NCBI GenBank assembly: GCA_036679665.1
Contig: JAZHEJ010000059.1
Span: 1 to 64,000, forward strand
DNA from: Tethybacter castelli
GTDB taxonomy: Bacteria > Pseudomonadota > Gammaproteobacteria > Tethybacterales > Tethybacteraceae
Direction of reading: 5' to 3'
Length of the DNA stretch: 64,000 bases
Part shown: piece after piece, positions 25,746 to 33,665 of the stretch
How positions within the stretch are numbered: the first letter of the stretch is position 1
How the letters are laid out: the number at the start of each line of letters is the position of its first letter
The notes under the pieces: model-generated
Database searches by the model: none
What the model saw: the letters and a program-made list of their open reading frames with translations, nothing else
Told to the model about the DNA's origin: nothing
Translations under genes and position numbers: made by a program

Positions 25746-27560
25746 TTACTCGACCGTCACCGATTTGGCTAGATTGCGCGGCTGATCAACATCGGTTCCT
25801 TTGCGGATAGCGACATGATAGGCCAATAACTGAAGCGGAACTGACATTGCAATAGGCGCAACCAGCGGGTGTTGGGCGGGCACAACGACAGTATGCTCAG
25901 CGAGCTCTTTTAATTCGTCATAACCGCTTTCATCGGTAATCGCGCACAGCTGTGCGCCGTAGGATTTAACTTCGTTAATGTTCGACAATGTTTTGTTGAA
26001 CAGTTCATTTTTAGGCGCGATGACGATGACCGGCATCTGGCGGTCGACAAGCGCGATGGAGCCGTGCTTGAGTTCACCGGCGCCAAACCCTTCAGCGTGG
26101 ATATAGGAAATTTCCTTGAGCTTGAGCGCGCCTTCCAAAGCCAGCGGAAACGCGGTGCCGCGGCCCATAAACAATGCGTTGTTGTGGAGCGCGATCAGCG
26201 TGGCCGCGGATTCGATTGCGGTCGGATGTTCCAAGATGCGCTCAATAATCAGCGGCAAGCGGACGATCGCGCTTTCGAATTTGTCGATTTGCTTGGCGCT
26301 GGCCGCGTTGCGAGCTTTGGCCGCGGTCATTACCAGGCATGCCAATGCGGTCAGTTGCGCGATAAACGCTTTGGTCGACACCACGCTGATTTCCGGGCCC
26401 GCGAAGGTGTGCAGCGTCGCGTCGGCTTCGCGGGCGAGTGAACTTTCAGGCACATTGACCAAACTTACCGCCGGCAAATCGTTGTCCTTGGCGTCGTAAA
26501 GCGCGGCTAAAGTGTCGGCGGTTTCGCCGGACTGAGATATAAGTAGCACGCCGCTGCCGCGCACGGCGGGCTTGGTGCGGTAGCGATATTCGGATGAGAT
26601 ATCGATGTCGACCGGAAGCTTGGCTTCGGCTTCAAACCAATATTTGGCGATCTGCGCCGCATACATGGACGACCCGCAGGCAACGATGCTTAAGCGGGAA
26701 AGATCTTCCCATGTAAACGGTAGTTCAGCGATGGTGTTGGCGTTATCCAAATAGGCTGACAAGGTGCGCCTGATCACCGCCGGTTGTTCGTAAATTTCCT
26801 TGGCCATGAAGTGACGAAAGCCGCCTTTTTCGACGGCGTCTTTGGCAAACTGACTAAGTACGTGCAACCTTTTGCCGGCCGTGCCGGCCGCATCGCGAAT
26901 TTCAACCTTACGCTGAGTGATAACCGCGCAGTCGCCCTCCTCCAAATAGGTCAGCTGGTTGGTAAACGGCGCCAAGGCAAGTCCGTCCGAAGCGATAAAC
27001 TTCGCGTTGTCGCCGTGGCCGATCACCAGCGGGCTGCCCCGCCGCGAGGCGAAGATCGTGTCGGCGTACCCGATCACCATAAATACGATCGCATAGTTGC
27101 CTTCAAGCTTCGGCAAGATCTGCGTCATCGCTTCAACCGGGCTTTTGCCGATCAACAGGCAGTCCTGCAACAGATGCGGAATGATCTCGGTGTCGGTTTC
27201 GCTTTCAAACACATGGCCGCGCTCGGCCAGATCGTTGCGCAGTTCGCGATAGTTTTCGACGATCCCGTTATGCACCAGCGCGATGTCCCCGAACAGGTGC
27301 GGGTGCGAGTTGATCACGGAAGGTTTACCGTGGGTCGCCCAGCGGGTGTGGCCGATGCCGGTTGGGCCGCTGATCGGTTCGGCGGCGACCAACTCGGTCA
27401 GTTTTTCCAGTTTGCCGACCGTTTTGCGAAACTCCAGTTCGCGACTTTTAAGCGTGGCGATGCCGGCCGAATCGTAGCCGCGGTATTCAAGCCGCTTTAA
27501 TCCGGTAAGCAAATGTTCGGTTACGTCGCTTGCGGTAACCGCTCCGACAATTCCACACAT
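25746..27560 (-). CDS. glmS: glutamine-fructose-6-phosphate aminotransferase (isomerizing)
   Basis: 604 residues, full length. The N-terminal glutaminase begins CGIVGAV with the nucleophile Cys2 and contains GIGHTRWATHG. The C-terminal SIS domains show ACGSSMYAA, SQSGETADTLAAL and the ending QPRNLAKSVTVE. It makes glucosamine-6-phosphate for peptidoglycan and LPS. It sits at the boundary between the defence island and the core genes. Antisense frames of 125-238 codons here are shadows. Confidence 0.97.
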   Translation of the reverse strand: MCGIVGAVTASDVTEHLLTGLKRLEYRGYDSAGIATLKSRELEFRKTVGKLEKLTELVAAEPISGPTGIGHTRWATHGKPSVINSHPHLFGDIALVHNGIVENYRELRNDLAERGHVFESETDTEIIPHLLQDCLLIGKSPVEAMTQILPKLEGNYAIVFMVIGYADTIFASRRGSPLVIGHGDNAKFIASDGLALAPFTNQLTYLEEGDCAVITQRKVEIRDAAGTAGKRLHVLSQFAKDAVEKGGFRHFMAKEIYEQPAVIRRTLSAYLDNANTIAELPFTWEDLSRLSIVACGSSMYAAQIAKYWFEAEAKLPVDIDISSEYRYRTKPAVRGSGVLLISQSGETADTLAALYDAKDNDLPAVSLVNVPESSLAREADATLHTFAGPEISVVSTKAFIAQLTALACLVMTAAKARNAASAKQIDKFESAIVRLPLIIERILEHPTAIESAATLIALHNNALFMGRGTAFPLALEGALKLKEISYIHAEGFGAGELKHGSIALVDRQMPVIVIAPKNELFNKTLSNINEVKSYGAQLCAITDESGYDELKELAEHTVVVPAQHPLVAPIAMSVPLQLLAYHVAIRKGTDVDQPRNLAKSVTVE

Positions 27561-27885
27561 TGTTCAGGCAATAAACTTGGGACCGCCGGAGCGCCCTAAA
27601 CTCGCCCGGCTGAATTCGCATAGCTTAGGACGCTGCAATCGGCCATCAGACAGGATAAATTTAGGTGATTAGCGGCTTTGGCGATAACGATCATGCGACG
27701 ATTCTACAAGGCGCAGCGGATTTAGCTTGGCGGCGGCCACTATCGCAAAAATGCCACAAATGCTATTTGGCGCGTGATAAAGCGGTTTTAATTTATTCCG
27801 CAAATATAATTTAACCTTCATTTGCTTTTTCATAAAGCAAGTATGGTTTAGCACTGACTGTAAACGACCTTTTAGCCGGTTTTCA
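27561..27885. other. divergent glmS/prs intergenic region
   Basis: About 325 bases between divergent genes, so it should carry both promoters. No tRNA or riboswitch was recognised, and the glmS ribozyme of Gram-positives is not expected. A 61-codon minus-strand frame has no support. Confidence 0.5.
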
Positions 27886-28869
27886 ATGAGCTATCCGCAG
27901 CTACGCGACGACAACGCCAACCAGGAGATGATGCTGGTAACGGGCAACGCCAACCGCACGTTGGCCAAAAACGTCGCGGCGCGCATGCTGATGCGCTTAA
28001 CCAGGTTGGAGGTCGATCGTTTTACCGACGGCGAGGTGCGGGTTGAATTCGAAGACCACATTCGCGGCAAGGATGTTTATATCTTGCAATCGATAGCCAC
28101 CCCGGTCAACACCAGTTTGATGGAGTTGATGCTGATCGCCGACGCCGCGCGCCGCGGTTCAGCCCGCAGTGTTACCGCGGTGGTGCCCTATCTGGGTTAT
28201 TCGCGTCAGGATCGGCGTCCGCGCGGCAATCGCACTCCGATCTCCGCGGCGGTGGTCGCGGATCTGCTCACCGCGGTTGGCATCAGCCGGATGGTAACGG
28301 TTGATGTGCACGCTGAACAGATTCAGGGTTTTTATCGGATTCCGTTTGAAAATATCTATGCTTCGCCGGTACTGTTGGGCGATATGACGCGTCAATTCAA
28401 CGCGGCGGAAGGCAAACCGGTAATGATTTCGCCGGATATCGGCGGGGTGGCCCGCGCCCGCGCGATGGCGACTCAGGTTGAGGCGGACCTGGCGATTATC
28501 GATAAGCGCAGATCGGCCGCCAATGTCGCTGAAGCGATGCACATCATCGGGGATGTCGCCGATCGCAACTGCATCTTGATTGACGACATGATCGATACCG
28601 CCGGCACGTTGCGCACCGCGTCCGAGGCGTTGCGCCGCGCCGGCGCCAAGAAAATTCTCGCCTATTGCACTCACTTGGTATTGTCGGGCCGGGCGATTGA
28701 AAATATCACCGAATCGCACATTGACGAGGTGGTCGGCACCGACAGCTTGGAGTTGAGCAAAGAAGCCGCGTTGTGCAGTAAAATACGATGCTTGTCGGTA
28801 GCTGATCTGCTTGCCGAATCGCTATCGCGAATCCACGGCCAGCGCTCAATCGGCTCACTGTTCATCTAG
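27886..28869 (+). CDS. prs: ribose-phosphate pyrophosphokinase
   Basis: 327 residues. PRPP synthase signatures: FTDGEVRVEF, the VDVHAEQIQGFY metal/ATP segment, the ATP-binding RQDRRPRGNRTPISA flexible loop and the PRPP loop LIDDMIDTAGTL. It makes PRPP for nucleotides, histidine and tryptophan. It is followed 24 bases later by rplY, a common proteobacterial pairing. An N-terminal extension of about 10 residues (SYPQLRDDNANQ) is slightly longer than usual. Confidence 0.97.
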   Translation: MSYPQLRDDNANQEMMLVTGNANRTLAKNVAARMLMRLTRLEVDRFTDGEVRVEFEDHIRGKDVYILQSIATPVNTSLMELMLIADAARRGSARSVTAVVPYLGYSRQDRRPRGNRTPISAAVVADLLTAVGISRMVTVDVHAEQIQGFYRIPFENIYASPVLLGDMTRQFNAAEGKPVMISPDIGGVARARAMATQVEADLAIIDKRRSAANVAEAMHIIGDVADRNCILIDDMIDTAGTLRTASEALRRAGAKKILAYCTHLVLSGRAIENITESHIDEVVGTDSLELSKEAALCSKIRCLSVADLLAESLSRIHGQRSIGSLFI

Positions 28870-28893
28870 GATACCAAAAGACTTTCACGACAA

Positions 28894-29532
28894 ATGCAAT
28901 ACACCGTATCGGCCAAATTACGCACCGCAAAAGGCACATCGACCGCGCGCCGGATGCGTCGTGCCGGCAAGGTGCCGGGCATCGTTTATGGCGCCGGCAC
29001 ACCGGTGATGATCGAAGTCGACCATCATGCTTTGCAACTCAACTTGGCTCACGAGGCTTTTTATTCTTCGGTACTCAACCTTGATATCGAAGGCAAAAGC
29101 CAGCTCGCCTTGCTTCGCGACGTGCAATTGCATCCGGCCAACGACCGTGCCTTGCACGTAGATTTTCAAGCGGTGGCCGAAGATACCGAAATCGCCGCAA
29201 CGGTACCGATCCATTATCTGAATGTGGAAAACTGCCCGGGCGTAAAACTCAATCACGGCATCTTTTCGGTTACGGTAACGGATGTGCCCGTTCATTGTCT
29301 GCCCAAAAATTTGCCGGAAAGTCTCAGTGTCGACGCCGATCATCTTGAAATCAACCAGGTTATCCACCTTAGTGATCTAAAAGCGCCCCCGGGGGTCAAA
29401 TTTGACGCGCTAGGACGTGGCGAAAATCCCACGCTCGCCACCGTACTTCCGCCGGTGGTTGAAGAAATCGAAACTGAAACTAAACCGGAACAGGATCTAC
29501 CTGAACAAGAAGAGCCTGAACCTGACAGTTAA
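28894..29532 (+). CDS. rplY: 50S ribosomal protein L25/general stress protein Ctc
   Basis: 212 residues, the long (Ctc) form. The N-terminal 5S rRNA-binding domain (AKLRTAKGTSTARRMRRAGKVPG, then LLRDVQLHPANDRALHVDFQ) is followed by the TL5-type C-terminal domain (IHYLNVENCPGVK, PESLSVDADHLEINQVIHLSDL) and an acidic tail. Normal context after prs. Confidence 0.95.
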   Translation: MQYTVSAKLRTAKGTSTARRMRRAGKVPGIVYGAGTPVMIEVDHHALQLNLAHEAFYSSVLNLDIEGKSQLALLRDVQLHPANDRALHVDFQAVAEDTEIAATVPIHYLNVENCPGVKLNHGIFSVTVTDVPVHCLPKNLPESLSVDADHLEINQVIHLSDLKAPPGVKFDALGRGENPTLATVLPPVVEEIETETKPEQDLPEQEEPEPDS

Positions 29533-29594
29533 CGTTGATACGACAAGGCGCACCCTATTTTCCACCGTATATTTTTTTCTAACTACACAACATT

Positions 29595-30368
29595 ATGGCT
29601 AAAAAGCCCGCTGTAGCCAAAAAGACAAGCCGTAGGCCCGCCAAACCGGCGGTTAAAGTTGCCAAAGCAAAATTGACCAAACCGGCCGCCAAGGCGCGCA
29701 AAGCCCGCCCAACCAAACCGTCCGCCAAAGCGACCAAAGCCCGGCCGTCCAAACCGTCTGCTAAGGCGCGTAAAGCTCGCCCGACCAAATCGGTCGCCAA
29801 AGCCCGCCCGACCAAATCGGTCGCCAAAGCCCGGCCGTCCAAATCGACCGCCAAGGCGCGCAAAGCTCGGCCGTCCAAACAGTCCACCAAAGCGACCAAA
29901 GCCCGGCCATCCAAATCGGTCGCCAAGGTGCGCAAACCAGCCGTGCCTAAGAGTCCAAGGCGGCAAAAGGTCAGGGTGCTAGCTGATGAGCCGCCGGAAA
30001 CCAAAACTTATATGTCGGCCAAGCAACTAGATTGGTTTCGCGGCAAGCTCGAAAGCATGTTGGATGAAATCAAAGCGGAGGCCGAAAAAACCGCCCAAGG
30101 GCTGCGCGACCAGGAAAAAGGCTTGGCCGACGAAGTTGATCGGGCCCATAGCGAGTTCGCGTTTGTCGTCGATCTGCGTGAAAACGAGCGCATCGGCAAC
30201 TTGCAGCTCAAGATTAATCACGTGTTGCGCCAAATCGACAACGGCACATACGGTTACTGCGACGATTGCGGGGCCCAGATCGGGATGCGCCGCATGACCG
30301 CCCGTCCCGTGGCGACCAAATGTATCGACTGCAAGCAGTTCCAAGAGCAACAAGAACGCAGCGTTTAG
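29595..30368 (+). CDS. DksA/TraR-type zinc finger protein with lysine-rich histone-like N-terminal tail
   Basis: 257 residues. The last ~120 form a DksA-like domain: a coiled coil with DEVDRAHSEF at the tip region, then GYCDDCG ... CIDCKQF as a four-cysteine zinc finger, ending QEQQERS. The first ~125 residues are a basic repeat tail built from KARPTKS, KARPSKS and KPSAKA units, like histone H1 tails. DksA acts in the RNA polymerase secondary channel with ppGpp. The tail would give strong non-specific DNA or RNA binding. Whether the tip residues suit DksA activity is not proven. ATG 29595, 62 bases after rplY. Confidence 0.85.
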   Translation: MAKKPAVAKKTSRRPAKPAVKVAKAKLTKPAAKARKARPTKPSAKATKARPSKPSAKARKARPTKSVAKARPTKSVAKARPSKSTAKARKARPSKQSTKATKARPSKSVAKVRKPAVPKSPRRQKVRVLADEPPETKTYMSAKQLDWFRGKLESMLDEIKAEAEKTAQGLRDQEKGLADEVDRAHSEFAFVVDLRENERIGNLQLKINHVLRQIDNGTYGYCDDCGAQIGMRRMTARPVATKCIDCKQFQEQQERSV

Positions 30369-30386
30369 CGCGCCTGTTGGGCGGGT

Positions 30387-30515
30387 CTATCTACTCAACA
30401 AAAAGAAAGTAGCGATAAAGATCGTCAGCGCGATAACGAAAATCGTCGCGCCCACTATGACGTTCTTTCTGCGGCGGGCGATTATTCTACTAAAATCGGC
30501 CGCAGTCCCTCCCAC
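30387..30515 (-). CDS. small single-helix membrane protein (cytochrome oxidase small assembly-like)
   Basis: A 42-residue frame from GTG 30515: a basic N-terminal part (RIIARRRKN) followed by one strongly hydrophobic helix (VIVGATIFVIALTIFIATFF). It overlaps the last 34 bases of ctaD. In betaproteobacteria a short protein of this layout directly follows ctaD and is annotated as a cytochrome oxidase small assembly protein. The start codon is uncertain; the frame continues upstream inside ctaD. Confidence 0.4.
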   Translation of the reverse strand: MGGTAADFSRIIARRRKNVIVGATIFVIALTIFIATFFLLSR

Positions 30516-32110
30516 TTGATTTTGGGCGGGTGATGAAAACTGTGGTAAGGCAACGGCGTGGGCAGTTCCCATTCAAGCGAATCGCTTCCTTCCCAGATGT
30601 ACTTTTTCGTAACCTTGGCCCCGGAGCGAATACAGTTGATCGCGATGTACAAAAACAGCAACTGCGCGATACCGAAACCGAATGCGCCGATGGTCGATAT
30701 AGCGTTGAAGTCGGCAAACTGAATGTTGTAATCCGGGATCCGGCGCGGCATCCCGGCCAAACCTAAAAAGTGCTGGACGAAGAACGTGACATTGAAGAAA
30801 ATAAATGACATCCAAAAGTGGATTTTGCCCAACATTTCGTTGTACATCCTGCCGCAGTACTTGGGCAACCAGTAGTAAATCCCGGCAAACAGCGCGAACA
30901 GCGATCCTGCGACCATCACGTAATGGAAGTGGGCGACGACATAATACGAGTCGTGGAGCTGGATGTCAACCGGCGCAAGTGAAAGCACCAATCCGGTCAG
31001 GCCTCCGATCGTAAACAACACGATAAAGCCGAGCGCGAACAGCATTGGCGTTTCGAAAGTCATGGACCCGCGCCACATGGTGGCGACCCAGTTGAATACT
31101 TTTACGCCGGTGGGTACCGCGATCAGCATCGTGGCATACATGAAATACAAAATCGCCACCGTCGGCATCCCGGAGGTAAACATGTGGTGCGCCCAGACGA
31201 TAAACGAGATCGCCGCGATCGTCAGCGTGGCGTAGACCATCGACGTGTAACCGAACAAGGGCTTGCGCGCGAACGCCGGGATCACCTGGGAGATGATGCC
31301 GAAGGCCGGCAAAGCCAGAATATAGACTTCAGGATGGCCGAAGAACCAAAAGATGTGCTGGTATAAAACCGGATCGCCCCCGCCGGCGGCATTGAAAAAG
31401 CTGGTTCCGAAATGACGGTCGGTCAAAAGCATGGTCACCCCGCCGGCCAACACCGGCATGGCCAGCACCAACAGCACCGCGGTAATCAGCCAAGTCCAGC
31501 AAAACAGCGGCATGCGCATCAGCGGCATGTCCGGCGAGCGCATGTTGAAGATCGTGGTGATGATGTTGATCGCGCCCATGATCGAGGAAATTCCCATCAA
31601 ATGGATCGCGAAAATCGCCATATCCATGCCCAATCCCATCTGGGTGGACAAAGGCGCGTATAACGTCCAGCCGGCGGCGGTCGCTCCGCCGGGTACAAAA
31701 AACGACAACAACAGCAACAGCGCCGCGGGCGGAAGAAGCCAAAAGCTCCAGTTGTTGATGCGCGCGAACGCCATGTCCGGCGCTCCGATCATGACCGGAA
31801 TTTGCCAATTGGCAAAGCCGGTGAACGCCGGCATCAACGCTCCGAAAATCATTACCAGTCCATGCAAAGTGATGAGCTGGTTGTAAAACGACGGGTTTAC
31901 GACCTGGAGGCCGGGGACGAACAGTTCAGCGCGGATCAACAGCGCCATGATGCCGCCGGCGATGAAATTGAAAAAAGCGAACCACAGGTACATCGTGCCG
32001 ATGTCTTTGTGGTTGGTCGTGGTTATGTAATGGCCGAGAGTGGCCAACAGGCCGGTTGGCTTAGGCGTATCTTGCGCGTGATGAGCCGGATGCGGGAGAG
32101 TGGTTTCCAT
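30482..32110 (-). CDS. ctaD: cytochrome c oxidase subunit I
   Basis: About 542 residues, haem-copper oxidase catalytic subunit with about 12 membrane helices. Visible features are TTTNHKDIGTMYL at the start, HGLVMIFGALMP, the CuB/cross-link segment FWFFGHPEVYILALPAFG, the HHMFTSGM region and the HDSYYVVAHFHYV haem ligand block. ATG 32110 is preceded by gaaggaaaaaag; the longer frame to 32245 is not used. It reduces oxygen and pumps protons. It follows coxB and a small membrane gene. Confidence 0.97.
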   Translation of the reverse strand: METTLPHPAHHAQDTPKPTGLLATLGHYITTTNHKDIGTMYLWFAFFNFIAGGIMALLIRAELFVPGLQVVNPSFYNQLITLHGLVMIFGALMPAFTGFANWQIPVMIGAPDMAFARINNWSFWLLPPAALLLLLSFFVPGGATAAGWTLYAPLSTQMGLGMDMAIFAIHLMGISSIMGAINIITTIFNMRSPDMPLMRMPLFCWTWLITAVLLVLAMPVLAGGVTMLLTDRHFGTSFFNAAGGGDPVLYQHIFWFFGHPEVYILALPAFGIISQVIPAFARKPLFGYTSMVYATLTIAAISFIVWAHHMFTSGMPTVAILYFMYATMLIAVPTGVKVFNWVATMWRGSMTFETPMLFALGFIVLFTIGGLTGLVLSLAPVDIQLHDSYYVVAHFHYVMVAGSLFALFAGIYYWLPKYCGRMYNEMLGKIHFWMSFIFFNVTFFVQHFLGLAGMPRRIPDYNIQFADFNAISTIGAFGFGIAQLLFLYIAINCIRSGAKVTKKYIWEGSDSLEWELPTPLPYHSFHHPPKIKWEGLRPILVE

Positions 32111-32127
32111 CTGCTTTTTTCCTTCGG

Positions 32128-32475
32128 TTAGTTTACAAGACCGGCAGGTTGATTTTGGGCCGGATGCTCGCGCAACATGGCGATGGTGTGTACGGCAATC
32201 GCTATTTTTTCCCGCCGCAGGCGGCGTGTGGTAAGTCGCCACCATGCCCAGTGGGCCGACAGGAGCAAAAACGGCAGCAACACCAAAAAGGTCACGTACA
32301 CGATACTAAACAAATAAGCGCACAATGCAAGCTGGGTGTTGATGTGCAGCTTCGACCACGGTTTTACGTTGCGGGAAATATAATAGGCGGCGCAGCCGGC
32401 CAGATAACCGCTGAACGAGGCGGCCGCGCTCAATAGCGCGATCGCGATGCCGATATCAAGCGCGCTGATGATCAT
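32128..32475 (-). CDS. small membrane protein between coxB and ctaD
   Basis: 115 residues with two hydrophobic helices (about 3-32 and 48-74), a TTRRLRREK basic patch and a soluble tail. The start overlaps the coxB stop as ATGA, so it belongs to the oxidase operon. No family recognised; a role in oxidase assembly is a guess from position. Confidence 0.6.
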   Translation of the reverse strand: MIISALDIGIAIALLSAAASFSGYLAGCAAYYISRNVKPWSKLHINTQLALCAYLFSIVYVTFLVLLPFLLLSAHWAWWRLTTRRLRREKIAIAVHTIAMLREHPAQNQPAGLVN

Positions 32476-33623
32476 CGTCTAGCTTCGACGTTGGCGACGG
32501 TGGTCAAATCGCCGACCGAGTTGCCCCAAGCGTTGCGTTCATAAGTAATGATCGCGGCGATTTCCGCGTCGGACAGGTATGCGAATGACGCCATCGCGGT
32601 ACCGGTTATGCCTTGGAGGATCTGATCGATGTGATCGTCAAGCGCGCCGACGACAATCGGCGAGCCCACCAAAGAAGGGAACGCCGGCTCCAGCCCCTGG
32701 CCGTTGACCTGATGGCATGCCGCGCAGTGGGTGACATAGGTTTCTTCACCATATGCCATGACCGATTCCATATCCCAGACCGCCGGCTCCGCCGTTGTCG
32801 CCACCGGCGCGATGCTAGCTTGCACATCGCCGACCGCGACCGGCGTATCAGCGGCCAGCTGTTGGGTACCACCGCCTTGACTGGCTACCCAATCGGCATA
32901 TTCGTCAACGCTGACCGCGTGGACGACCACCGGCATAAAGCCGTGATTCTTACCGCACAGTTCAGCGCACTGGCCGCGAAAAATACCCTCGCGCTCAATT
33001 TCAAACCAGGCTTCGCGCACCAGCCCCGGCACCGCCATCGGGTTGTCCACTTCGAGCAAATAATTCTCATCGCGCACCGTGTCGGCGGGCGGCACACCGT
33101 AAGTTTTGGAAAGCAAAGGCCCGATTTGTTCTTCCGGTGTGGTTAAGGTGCTGTAGAAGAACACGTTGTCGTCAAGATAGTCGTAACTCCATTTCCACTG
33201 GTAGCCGACCACTTTGATGGTCAGGTCCGCCGCTGAGGTGTCCTTGGCATTCAAAATAACCTTGGTGGCCGGAAACGCCATCGCCATAATAATAAAAAAC
33301 GGAATGACGGTCCACCCTATTTCAACCACGGTGTTTTCGTGGAATTTCGCGGCGGTGTGGCCGGCGGCCTTGCGGTGATAGATGATGGAATAGAGCATTA
33401 CGGCGAACACTCCGACGCCGATGGCGACGATGATGTAAAAGATCAGCAGATGCAAATCGTACTGCTGGCGCGCGACTTCAGTTACCGGCTCTTGAAAATT
33501 AAAGCGACTTTGCGCGTTTGCGGTCGTGCCGGCAATCAGCGCGCCGAACAGGCAGGCGTTGCGCCAGGTTGATAATACTGATATTATGTTAGCTATGGTT
33601 ATCACCGCGATGATTTGTAACAT
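32472..33623 (-). CDS. coxB: cytochrome c oxidase subunit II with fused cytochrome c domain
   Basis: About 383 residues. A signal-like helix, two transmembrane helices and a CuA domain with VVGYQWKWSYDY and CAELCGKNHGFM (both cysteines, His and Met of CuA) are followed by a C-terminal cytochrome c domain with CAACH near residue 300. This is a caa3-type arrangement. The frame is open to 33932, but ATG 33623 (LQIIAVITIANI) gives the leader expected. It accepts electrons from cytochrome c and passes them to subunit I. Divergent from the helicase gene 43 bases away. Confidence 0.93.
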   Translation of the reverse strand: MLQIIAVITIANIISVLSTWRNACLFGALIAGTTANAQSRFNFQEPVTEVARQQYDLHLLIFYIIVAIGVGVFAVMLYSIIYHRKAAGHTAAKFHENTVVEIGWTVIPFFIIMAMAFPATKVILNAKDTSAADLTIKVVGYQWKWSYDYLDDNVFFYSTLTTPEEQIGPLLSKTYGVPPADTVRDENYLLEVDNPMAVPGLVREAWFEIEREGIFRGQCAELCGKNHGFMPVVVHAVSVDEYADWVASQGGGTQQLAADTPVAVGDVQASIAPVATTAEPAVWDMESVMAYGEETYVTHCAACHQVNGQGLEPAFPSLVGSPIVVGALDDHIDQILQGITGTAMASFAYLSDAEIAAIITYERNAWGNSVGDLTTVANVEARR

Positions 33624-33665
33624 GCAAAAGAATATTTTACCAATCAGCCATTGCAATACAATGCT

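Noticed and set aside
26784..27500. Plus-strand 238-codon frame antisense to glmS
   Set aside because: glmS is full length with all motifs; the antisense frame has no recognisable domain.
28159..28719. Minus-strand 186-codon frame inside prs
   Set aside because: Shadow of a highly conserved gene with strong codon bias.
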